Assembly: GCA_022827835.1 (NCBI GenBank)
Contig: JAJEIO010000051.1
Span: 1 to 64,000 of the forward strand
Direction of reading: 5' to 3'
DNA: 64,000 nucleotides
Source of the DNA: Candidatus Latescibacterota bacterium
GTDB taxonomy: Bacteria > Latescibacterota > UBA2968 > UBA8231
The notes below the pieces were generated by a model, which was given only the letters and a program-made list of their open reading frames with translations, had not been told where the DNA came from and made no database searches. Of this stretch, positions 1 to 7,209 are shown in pieces (within the stretch, counting starts at the first letter, position 1; each line of letters begins with the position of its first letter). Position numbers and translations under genes: made by a program.

Positions 1-267
1 GGCATCAACGACGAGGTCACTTTCTCCTTCGACCTTTTCCTCGTCCTCGATCAGGTCGATGTCCAACTCGAGATCTACGATCTGTCTGGTCGCCGCATCG
101 CCCAGATCCAGCCGGGTGGCTCGACGGCGGGCAGTCTCCAAGTCGAGTGGGATGGCCGCGACAGCCAAGGCCAAGTTGCCGCGCCGGGCATCTATCTCTA
201 CCGACTTGCCATTGACTTGGACAACGTCTCTACAGAGCGTTCGGGCACCCTATCGCTGGCCTATTGA
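1..267 (+). CDS. C-terminal end of a secreted protein with FlgD-like/gliding-type C-terminal domain (partial)
   Basis: The reading frame is open from base 1 to the TGA at 265-267; the start lies outside the window. The 88 visible residues begin GINDEVTFSFDLF and continue through IYDLSGRRIAQ, VEWDGRDSQGQ and APGIYLYRLAID to a final SLAY. This is the C-terminal Ig-like domain of the FlgD/gliding-motility-associated kind, and it matches the ends of the two large proteins at 14518-17853 and 17890-20370, which read TPNGDGIND...WDGRN...PPGIYL...HVAY. In related phyla such domains end exported surface proteins. The rest of the protein, and so its function, cannot be seen. Confidence 0.85.
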   Translation, partial: GINDEVTFSFDLFLVLDQVDVQLEIYDLSGRRIAQIQPGGSTAGSLQVEWDGRDSQGQVAAPGIYLYRLAIDLDNVSTERSGTLSLAY

Positions 268-274
268 CCAAAAT

Positions 275-316
275 GCGCGACGCTGCCCGGTTCCACAGGA
301 ATAGGCAACGTCGCGC
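275..316 (+). terminator. Imperfect hairpin after the first gene
   Basis: GCGCGACG (275-282) pairs with CGTCGCGC (309-316). After one mismatch, TGCC (284-287) pairs with GGCA (304-307). It lies 8 bases after the stop of the partial gene and before the gene at 364. No T run follows, so it is at best a weak or factor-dependent terminator. Confidence 0.35.
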
Positions 317-363
317 CGTAAAACGCTTGCAGAATTTCCCTTCCTCGTCACCATTCTAACGCC

Positions 364-2463
364 ATGGCGCGCAGCACCCGTTTCTTTTTGGGCGCGCTCC
401 TGCTAGCCGCTCTTGCACTGCGGCTGGGCTATCTGTGGGAACACCGCGCCAGTCCCTTCTTCGACGCGCCCGTAGTTGACGCCCAGACCTTTCTCAAACA
501 GGCACAGGCCCTTCTTGCCAGCGGTCCATTCTGGGAAGGGGACGAACCGTATTGGCAACCCCCCCTCTACATCTACCTGCTGACACTCGTTTGCTGGCTC
601 CTACCAGCCTCGTACTTCGTCGGCATCCGGCTCGTACACGTGGGACTCGGCGTTCTTTCCTGCCTATTGGTGTACGCATTGGCCCGGCACGCCTTTGGCG
701 AACAGGTCGGCCGCATCGCTGGCATCATGGCAGCTTTATGCGGTTCCTTGCTCTACTTTGAGGGCGAGCTATTGGCCGTACCGTTGGAAGTCTTCCTCAA
801 TCTCCTGCTCCTGTACAGCCTGTTGCTGGCGTGGAGACGCGATCATGGGCGCTATTGGGTGCTAACCGGCCTCCTCGCGGGCCTTGCGGCCCTCACTCGC
901 CCCAATATCTTGCTCTTTATCGCGGCCTTTTGCGCCTGGACACTATGGCACCGGCGCACATCTACCTATGGCTCCTTGGTCTCTTTTATCATTCCCATAG
1001 CCTTGGTTATCCTGCCCGTTACCTATCGCAACTGGACTATTGAATCGGACCTCGTCTTTATCTCCTCCAATGCTGGGGTTAATTTCTACATTGGCAACAA
1101 CGCCGACTACGAGCGCACGGTCTCGCTGCGTCCGGGTGTGCAGTGGGAGACCATGATCGCCGAGGCGGAAAACTCTGGGCATAAGACCGCAGCCGCCCAA
1201 TCGGCCTTTTTCTTGGGCAAATCCCTCAGTTATATAACCACGCAGCCCCTCGATTATCTCGGTCTGCTCGGCAAAAAGGTATTCCATTTTTGGAGCGGCC
1301 CAGAAACCAAGCGCAATCAAGACATATACTACGCCCGCCAACACTCGCAAATTTTGAGTCTCTTGCTCTGGGATTGGCACGTGTCGATACCCTTCGGCCT
1401 GATCGGCCCGCTCAGCTTACTTGGCTTGGGGCTGAGTATGAGGGGAAAGTGGACGCCGCCGATTGCCTTGCTGCGGCTCTACGCTTTCGTGTACATGGCT
1501 TCAGTCGTACTCTTTTTTCCGGCAGCCCGCTACCGCATGCCAGTCGTGCCAGTGCTGATCGCTTTTGCTGCTTTTGCCACTTTTCAGTTCTATCTAGGTG
1601 TGCGTCGCAGATCCTATATCCGCACCACAGTGCTTGCCCTACCTCTCGGGGGCCTATTAGTCCTGTGCAACCTCGCCGAGGCCGCGCCGACTGAAGAAGA
1701 CGCTCAACTCTACTTCGACCTTGGCGAGGTGCATCTGCGCAAGCAAGACTATGCCCTGTCTGCGCGTTACTCTCGCCGGGCACTGGAATTAGACCCAGAG
1801 TACAATTACGCCCGCCACAATCTAGCCGTGTCGCACTTTCACCAAGAGCGCTATGGGGAAAGCGAACGCGAGGCCCTCCAGACCCTAGCGGAAAATCCCC
1901 AGCGCACCGACACTCGCGTCCTCCTAGGCCGGATTTACCTAGCGACCAATAAACCACAGCAAGCCGCAGCACATTTGCGTCACGTCCTCGAACGAGATCC
2001 AGAGTCCGGCATGGCCCACTACTACTACGGTCGCCTGCTCTACCGCCAAGGGCAATACACCACGGCAGCAACTCACTTACAGAGGGCGCTTGCTTGGCAG
2101 CCACGGGATTTCTGGCTGCACTACGAACTGGGGAGGGCCTTACAGCAGGCCGGGCAAGCCGAGGCGGCACTGGGCCGGTACCACCAAGCCCTATCTCTCG
2201 CAAGACGGCCCGAGGCCCTAAACGCCATCGGTGCCCTGCACCTGCTCGCTGGGCGCACCCAAGCGGCGCGAACGCATTTTCTCCAAGCCCTAGAACTGGC
2301 TCCAAACAACCCAGAAGCCCACGTCAACCTCGCGCTCATCGAACTCGAAAATGGAAACCACACCGCGGCCATTGACCGGCTGCGGCAAGTGCTAGCGAGA
2401 GATCCCTTCCCCCACGCGCAGCGCCTGCTCGACGAAGCCTATCGCCGCCTCGAATCGCCATAG
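364..2463 (+). CDS. GT39/ArnT-like membrane glycosyltransferase fused to C-terminal TPR repeats
   Basis: 699 residues. Residues 1 to about 430 contain many hydrophobic segments, starting with an N-terminal one (FFLGALLLAALALRLGYLW) followed by a short loop with acidic residues (FFDAPVVDAQTF). This is the layout of GT-C glycosyltransferases that take sugars from polyprenyl phosphate on the outer face of the inner membrane. From about residue 440 to the end there are TPR units, for example AQLYFDLGEVHLRKQDYALS and HYYYGRLLYRQGQYTTAA. The TPR part would face the periplasm and could hold the acceptor or the neighbouring TPR lipoproteins. It opens a plus-strand set of TPR and CRTAC1-type genes. 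The sugar and acceptor are unknown. Confidence 0.85.
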   Translation: MARSTRFFLGALLLAALALRLGYLWEHRASPFFDAPVVDAQTFLKQAQALLASGPFWEGDEPYWQPPLYIYLLTLVCWLLPASYFVGIRLVHVGLGVLSCLLVYALARHAFGEQVGRIAGIMAALCGSLLYFEGELLAVPLEVFLNLLLLYSLLLAWRRDHGRYWVLTGLLAGLAALTRPNILLFIAAFCAWTLWHRRTSTYGSLVSFIIPIALVILPVTYRNWTIESDLVFISSNAGVNFYIGNNADYERTVSLRPGVQWETMIAEAENSGHKTAAAQSAFFLGKSLSYITTQPLDYLGLLGKKVFHFWSGPETKRNQDIYYARQHSQILSLLLWDWHVSIPFGLIGPLSLLGLGLSMRGKWTPPIALLRLYAFVYMASVVLFFPAARYRMPVVPVLIAFAAFATFQFYLGVRRRSYIRTTVLALPLGGLLVLCNLAEAAPTEEDAQLYFDLGEVHLRKQDYALSARYSRRALELDPEYNYARHNLAVSHFHQERYGESEREALQTLAENPQRTDTRVLLGRIYLATNKPQQAAAHLRHVLERDPESGMAHYYYGRLLYRQGQYTTAATHLQRALAWQPRDFWLHYELGRALQQAGQAEAALGRYHQALSLARRPEALNAIGALHLLAGRTQAARTHFLQALELAPNNPEAHVNLALIELENGNHTAAIDRLRQVLARDPFPHAQRLLDEAYRRLESP

Positions 2464-2471
2464 GAGGCTCC

Positions 2472-2646
2472 TTGTCTGGCTACTTCCAAGCTCTTTTACT
2501 TCTTTCTCGCGCGGCACCCGTCTTCAGTACTGAGCCACTCTTTATTGAAATTACTTGGCCAGGTGGCGAGCGTCAGGTTCCGCGCCGTGCTGGCCGACCA
2601 CCACTACGTCATTCACCGAGGCGTCAACCGCCTCATACCGGAGTAG
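2472..2646 (+). pseudogene. Relic of an ASPIC/UnbV domain, truncated and frameshifted
   Basis: An AGGAGG at 2462-2467 precedes a TTG at 2472. The frame from it reads EPLFIEITWPGGERQ and is then lost. One base later, in another frame, the sequence continues FRAVLADHHYVIHRGVNRLIPE and stops at 2644-2646. Joined, the two pieces look like the end of an ASPIC/UnbV domain; the intact copy at 5485-7209 has LEVRWPSGCVEQFGPFAANQ. The FG-GAP part that should come first is missing. I read this as the decayed tail of a former CRTAC1-type gene with a one-base frameshift near 2576. It is short, so this is inference. Confidence 0.5.
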
Positions 2647-2650
2647 AACT

Positions 2651-3985
2651 ATGCGCTTTGTCCTGCTTTTTTGGGTCTTATGTACCGCCTGTGTCCGCGA
2701 AACGCCCGATCCACCGCAAGCTCCCGCCCCACCTGCCGACTCGGCGGCTCAGACCTTTACCGCTGGTCGCGCACTCCAAGCCCGCGGCCTCTTCTCCCAA
2801 GCCGAGCATGCCTATCGTCAGGCACTGCAACAAGCCCCAGACAACCCCCAATACCATTACTATCTCGGCGTTGTATTGCACGCCCAAAGTCGTTTTGCCG
2901 AGGCGCAGACTCAGTTTGAGAAAGCACTCGAACTAAAACCCGACTACGCCGGCCCGCGCATCGCCTTGGGCAAAATGTTCTATGATGTACACGGCAAAGT
3001 AGAGGAAGCTCGCCAACTCCTCACCGAGGCACTGGAACTAGCCCCCAACGCTGTCGAAGCGCGGTATATCTTAGGCGTGATCCACCAGCGCGAAGGCCAG
3101 CTACAAGAGGCCCGCAAAGTTTTCGCCGCCATCGCCACTGCCGACTCCACCCACCTCCAAGCTCGACTACAGCTAGGTCAAGTGGACCTAAAGCTAGGCA
3201 ACTATCAAGAGGCCGAAAAACAATTGCGCCAAGTCGCGCATCTCAGTCCTCACGAGCCGACCCCGTTCCTCGGAATCGGGCAAGCCCTGTTGCGCATGGG
3301 CCGCGCCGCAGAGGGACAACGCGCCCTTGAGCGCGCGCGCATCTTGGACGAACAAAATGCCCAACTCAAACCCCATCAAGATGCGCTGCGCCAGCACCCC
3401 GACCAACCCCAAGCCCACTCCAATCTCGCCGCCCTCTACAGCCGCTTTGGGCGTCTCAAACTGGCCGTCGAGCACTATCGCCAGTCCATTCTCATCGACT
3501 CGACCTATGGCTTGGGGTACCAAGGGCTGGGCACGCTGCTCCAGCGCCGAGGCAAGGACGATTTGGCAGCGCGCTATTACCTCGAAGCATTGAGCCACGA
3601 CTCAACCCTAGCCGAAAGCCACAACAATCTGGGCTTAATCCTTCACAAGCAAGGCCAACTAGAAAAGGCCCTCAGACAATACGAGCGGGCCGTGCGGTTC
3701 GCCCCATCTACGGGTTTTTACTACTCCAATCTCGGCAATGTATTCCTCGAAATGGATCAACTGGACCAAGCGCAGGCGGCTGTCGAGCGGGCTATCGAAA
3801 TAGACGCAAAGCTCTATAGTGCTCACATATTGCTCGGCGATATCCACGCCCGCCGCGGCGAATTCGCACGGGCCATTGCGCTTTGGGAAAACGTTCCGTC
3901 CGGTGGGGTGACCAATGAGACTCTGCAAGCCAAAATCGCCGAGGCCCGACGGCAGCTATCCGCGCAAGAGAATGCCCCGCAATGA
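2651..3985 (+). CDS. TPR-repeat lipoprotein
   Basis: Starting at ATG 2651 gives 445 residues beginning MRFVLLFWVLCTACVRETP, a lipoprotein signal with its cysteine at residue 14. The same frame is open further upstream, but that part codes for nothing signal-like and overlaps the relic, so the later start is preferred. The mature protein is almost wholly TPR units (for example AEHAYRQALQQAPDNPQYHYYLG and ESHNNLGLILHKQGQLEKALRQYERA), so it is a scaffold for protein contacts, probably in the periplasm. The stop overlaps the ATG of the next TPR lipoprotein (ATGA, 3982-3985), implying translational coupling. Partners are unknown. Confidence 0.85.
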   Translation: MRFVLLFWVLCTACVRETPDPPQAPAPPADSAAQTFTAGRALQARGLFSQAEHAYRQALQQAPDNPQYHYYLGVVLHAQSRFAEAQTQFEKALELKPDYAGPRIALGKMFYDVHGKVEEARQLLTEALELAPNAVEARYILGVIHQREGQLQEARKVFAAIATADSTHLQARLQLGQVDLKLGNYQEAEKQLRQVAHLSPHEPTPFLGIGQALLRMGRAAEGQRALERARILDEQNAQLKPHQDALRQHPDQPQAHSNLAALYSRFGRLKLAVEHYRQSILIDSTYGLGYQGLGTLLQRRGKDDLAARYYLEALSHDSTLAESHNNLGLILHKQGQLEKALRQYERAVRFAPSTGFYYSNLGNVFLEMDQLDQAQAAVERAIEIDAKLYSAHILLGDIHARRGEFARAIALWENVPSGGVTNETLQAKIAEARRQLSAQENAPQ

Positions 3986-5277
3986 GCTTGGCTGTCTTGC
4001 TCGCCGCACTATGGGCGATTTTGAGTGGTTGCGGGATAGATTCTGGCCCGCAAGAAGAAGGCGATCACTTGGTGCAGGCCGGGCGAGAATTCGCTGAAGA
4101 ACACCGCTACGTCGAAGCACGCCGTGCTTTTGAAAAAGCGTTAGCCATAGACTCGCTCAACGCCGCAGCGCACTGTGCATTGGGCGACCTCGACGCTCGG
4201 CTCGGGCACATGGAGCGGGCCGTCCAAGCCTACAAAGCCGCGCTCGCAGCCGACTCCACCTATCATCGCGCCCGGCACAACCTCGCGGTAATCGAGGCTG
4301 ACCAGGGCCACCTGCCGCTGGCTATCGAGTTGCTCGAACGCATTCCAACCTACGTCCCTGCTCTCCGCACCTTACCTCTCTTTTACGCCAAACAGGGGCG
4401 CTATGACCTAGCCGAAAAAGGATTGCACACCGCACTAGAAATGGGCGGGGAAGACATTGACGTGCGGCACCAACTCGGTCGGCTCTACCTGCGTCAAGGA
4501 CGCTACGACGAGGCCCGAGCCGAGCTCGACCTAGTCCTCGCCCAAGACTCGACCCAAGCCGAAAGCCACCGTCTGTTGGGCTTGCTGCACCTAGCCGAGC
4601 GGAGTTACCAAGAGGCGTTGGCGGCCTTTCACCATGCGCTCGCGCTCGACCCGCACTTAATCGAGGCTCACTACAATCTTTCTTCGGCGCTTTTGGCACT
4701 GGGGCAACCAACCCAAGCGCAGGCAGCGCTAGCGCGCTTTGAGACCCTTGCTGCCCACGCTGCGCAAATCGCGCATCTGCGTCGCCAGCTCGACGCCGAG
4801 CCCGATCATCGCGAGACTCGTTTGCAGCTAGCCCATCACTACCGGCAACTGGGTCGGGACGACGACGCCCTCACTCACTATCGGGCTGTACTGTTGGCCG
4901 ACTCGGCCGACTTAGAGGCGCTAATTTTGCTAAGCGGTCTTTTGTCGGCGCGAGGAGAAGACCAAGAAGTGCTCGAACTATGCCGTCGAGGCATCACCCA
5001 GCACCCAGAGGATGTGCGTACCAGCAAGCTCCATTTCACCCGTGGCTATGTCTATATGCGGAGCAACCAGTACCAAGAGGCCCGCACAGCCTTTGAGCAC
5101 GCACTGGCGCTAGATTCTTCCTCGGCTATAGCTTGGAACAACCTCGGCCACGTACAACTAAGTTTAGAGAGGAAGCGGCGGCACAACGGGCGTTGGAATC
5201 GGCCATTGCCGCCGATTCAACGCTGGCCGATGCCCACTACAATCTCGGCAGCCTCTTCTTGCAAAAAGGGCAGCTAG
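3982..5277 (+). CDS. TPR-repeat lipoprotein, N-terminal part of a frameshifted gene
   Basis: 431 residues as read. The N-terminus MSLAVLLAALWAILSGCGIDSG has a textbook lipobox (LSGC). TPR units follow with a recurrent 'ADSTxxxAxxNLA' pattern. After AWNNLGHVQLSLE (near 5170) the frame turns into low-sense sequence (KRRHNGRWNRPLPP) and stops at 5277, while the expected continuation (EEAAAQRALESAIAADSTLADAHYNLG) goes on in another frame to 5483. The intact gene would therefore be 3982-5483, about 500 residues. The break is a one-base slip at about 5165-5178, either a real mutation or an assembly error. It overlaps the preceding gene by 4 bases. Confidence 0.8.
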   Translation: MSLAVLLAALWAILSGCGIDSGPQEEGDHLVQAGREFAEEHRYVEARRAFEKALAIDSLNAAAHCALGDLDARLGHMERAVQAYKAALAADSTYHRARHNLAVIEADQGHLPLAIELLERIPTYVPALRTLPLFYAKQGRYDLAEKGLHTALEMGGEDIDVRHQLGRLYLRQGRYDEARAELDLVLAQDSTQAESHRLLGLLHLAERSYQEALAAFHHALALDPHLIEAHYNLSSALLALGQPTQAQAALARFETLAAHAAQIAHLRRQLDAEPDHRETRLQLAHHYRQLGRDDDALTHYRAVLLADSADLEALILLSGLLSARGEDQEVLELCRRGITQHPEDVRTSKLHFTRGYVYMRSNQYQEARTAFEHALALDSSSAIAWNNLGHVQLSLERKRRHNGRWNRPLPPIQRWPMPTTISAASSCKKGS

Positions 5278-5483
5278 CTCAAGCGCAACGAGCCTATCAG
5301 GCGGCCACTGTCGCTGATTCGACTTTTGCGCGGACTTATTACGCGCTAGCAACCGTGTACCAAGCCCAAGGCGCGATCTCGGAGGCACGCCGTTGCTATC
5401 AAACCTTTATCGACAAATGGCAAGGCGATCCGGACTTCCTGCGCCAAGCCCGCGAGCGGCTCGCCCAACTGCCGAGTCCCTGA
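5133..5483 (+). CDS. Out-of-frame C-terminal part of the preceding TPR lipoprotein
   Basis: The frame can start at TTG 5133, but meaningful sequence begins only near 5170 with EEAAAQRALESAIAADST. It then gives two to three TPR units (ADAHYNLGSLFLQKGQLAQAQ and RTYYALATVYQAQGAISEARR) and ends RQARERLAQLPSP. Repeat phase and wording continue directly from the gene at 3982-5277, so this is almost certainly the same protein after a one-base frameshift and not a separate gene. It has no signal peptide of its own. The stop is one base before the ATG of the CRTAC1-type gene. Confidence 0.6.
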   Translation: MEQPRPRTTKFREEAAAQRALESAIAADSTLADAHYNLGSLFLQKGQLAQAQRAYQAATVADSTFARTYYALATVYQAQGAISEARRCYQTFIDKWQGDPDFLRQARERLAQLPSP

Positions 5484-5484
5484 T

Positions 5485-7209
5485 ATGTCCATGCTAGTTT
5501 TTCTCATCTGCTTGCTCTGTCTGGCCTGTAGAGCCACCGAAGAGACTGCGCCACCTGTACCGCTGCAACGCGCCGCACCTGCTGCAGCCTCGTCTCTCCA
5601 CTTCGTCGAAGTAGCATCTGCCGTCGGCCTAACATGGCAGCACGAAAACGGCCGTAGTCCTCAGCGCTACTTCCCCGAGACCATGGGCGGCGGGGGTACC
5701 TTCTTTGACTACGACGGCGATGGCGATTTAGATATTTACGCCGTAAACGGCGCTTTTATCGCTGCCGACCCGCAGGATGCGGCCCCAGTCAATCAGCTCT
5801 TTCGCAACGATAGCCAGCGTTTTGTCCCGGTCTCGGCTGGGGTTGCCCACCCAGGCGTTGGCATGGGGGTTGCCACGGCCGACTACGACAGCGACGGCGA
5901 CCTCGACCTCTATTTGACCAACTTTGGCCCCAACGCGCTCTTTCGCAACGACGACGGATACTTTACCGAAATCGGACAGCAGACCGGCGTCGCCAATGCG
6001 CGCTGGGGCACCAGTTGCGCTTTTGCCGATTACGATCGCGACGGCGATCTCGACCTCTATGTCGCCAACTACGTAGCCTACGATCCAGCCGCGGCCCGCG
6101 CCGACCAAGTGCCTTATATGGCCGGCTACGAAAGCTATAGCGGCCAAGCACCTGTCGGCTATCCGCACCCAGATAACTTCCAAGGCCAACCCGACCTGCT
6201 CTACCGCAACGATGGCGCGGGGCACCTAGTCGATGTCTCGGCAGAAGCAGGAATCGCCGATGCGAGCGGCAAGGGGCTGGGGGTGGTTTTTGGTGACTAC
6301 GACAGCGACGGTTGGCCCGACATATACGTGGCCAACGATGCAGTGCGCAACTTCCTATACCACAACAGGCAAGACGGGACCTTTACCGAAAGGGCAGGAC
6401 TAGCGGGCGTGGCTTATGGCCAAGACGGACAAATGGAAGCGGGCATGGGGGTAGATTGGGGCGACTACAACGGCGACGGCGTGCTCGATTTAACGGTGAC
6501 CAACTTCCAAGCCGAGCCTAACGCACTCTATCGGGGCGAAGGTAGCTTCTTCTCGGTTGCAACTTTTGCCGCCGGGGTGGGCTTGCCGTCTCTGCCCTTT
6601 CTCGGGTTTGGTACCCAGTTTTTCGATCCCGACCTCGACGGCGATCTCGATCTATTTGCCGCCAACGGCCACGTCCTCGACAACGTCCTCGACATCGACC
6701 AATCCACCAGCTATGGGCAGCGCAATTTGCTCTTCCGCAACGATGGCGGCCGCTTAGCCGAGGTTTCCGCGACAGCCGGCCCCGGCTTCGCCCTAGAACG
6801 CGTCAGCCGCGGCAGTGCCACCGGCGACTACGACAGCGACGGCGATCCCGATCTACTAGTTTTCAATTCAGGACAACCGCTCAGCTTGCTGCGCAACGAC
6901 CACGGCGACGCCAATCACTGGATCACCATTCAGCTAGCGGGAGCCAACGGCGACCCAAACGGCATCGGCGCTCGACTGACCGCGACTAGCGGCGACCTAG
7001 TCCAGACTAGGGAACTGCGTGGCAGCCGCTCGTACCTATCACAGAGCCAACTCCGCATCTGTTTGGGACTGGGCAAACGGTCGCAACTTGACGCGTTAGA
7101 AGTGCGCTGGCCTTCGGGCTGCGTGGAGCAATTCGGCCCCTTTGCAGCCAACCAAGCCATCGCGCTCGTCGAAGGCGAGGGCATCAGCGTGGCTCCTGAC
7201 CCGCCCTGA
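5485..7209 (+). CDS. CRTAC1-type lipoprotein with FG-GAP/VCBS repeats and ASPIC/UnbV domain
   Basis: 574 residues. MSMLVFLICLLCLACRATEE is a lipoprotein signal with its cysteine at residue 15. Repeated calcium-loop blades follow: DYDGDGDLDIY, DYDSDGDLDLY, DYDRDGDLDLY, DYDSDGWPDIY, DYNGDGVLDL, DPDLDGDLDLF and DYDSDGDPDLL, as in integrin-like FG-GAP propellers. The last 100 or so residues form the ASPIC/UnbV domain (GDPNGIGARLTA, LRGSRSYLSQSQ, LEVRWPSGCVEQF). Such proteins are exported and calcium-binding, with mostly unknown ligands. It is the last gene of the plus-strand TPR set, and its end overlaps the convergent SGNH hydrolase gene by 26 bases. Confidence 0.9.
   Translation: MSMLVFLICLLCLACRATEETAPPVPLQRAAPAAASSLHFVEVASAVGLTWQHENGRSPQRYFPETMGGGGTFFDYDGDGDLDIYAVNGAFIAADPQDAAPVNQLFRNDSQRFVPVSAGVAHPGVGMGVATADYDSDGDLDLYLTNFGPNALFRNDDGYFTEIGQQTGVANARWGTSCAFADYDRDGDLDLYVANYVAYDPAAARADQVPYMAGYESYSGQAPVGYPHPDNFQGQPDLLYRNDGAGHLVDVSAEAGIADASGKGLGVVFGDYDSDGWPDIYVANDAVRNFLYHNRQDGTFTERAGLAGVAYGQDGQMEAGMGVDWGDYNGDGVLDLTVTNFQAEPNALYRGEGSFFSVATFAAGVGLPSLPFLGFGTQFFDPDLDGDLDLFAANGHVLDNVLDIDQSTSYGQRNLLFRNDGGRLAEVSATAGPGFALERVSRGSATGDYDSDGDPDLLVFNSGQPLSLLRNDHGDANHWITIQLAGANGDPNGIGARLTATSGDLVQTRELRGSRSYLSQSQLRICLGLGKRSQLDALEVRWPSGCVEQFGPFAANQAIALVEGEGISVAPDPP

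Noticed and set aside
1412..2305. 297-codon minus-strand open frame inside the GT39-TPR gene
   Set aside because: It is the antisense shadow of a well-supported gene with real TPR wording; the antisense peptide is rich in Arg, Gly and Ala without motifs.
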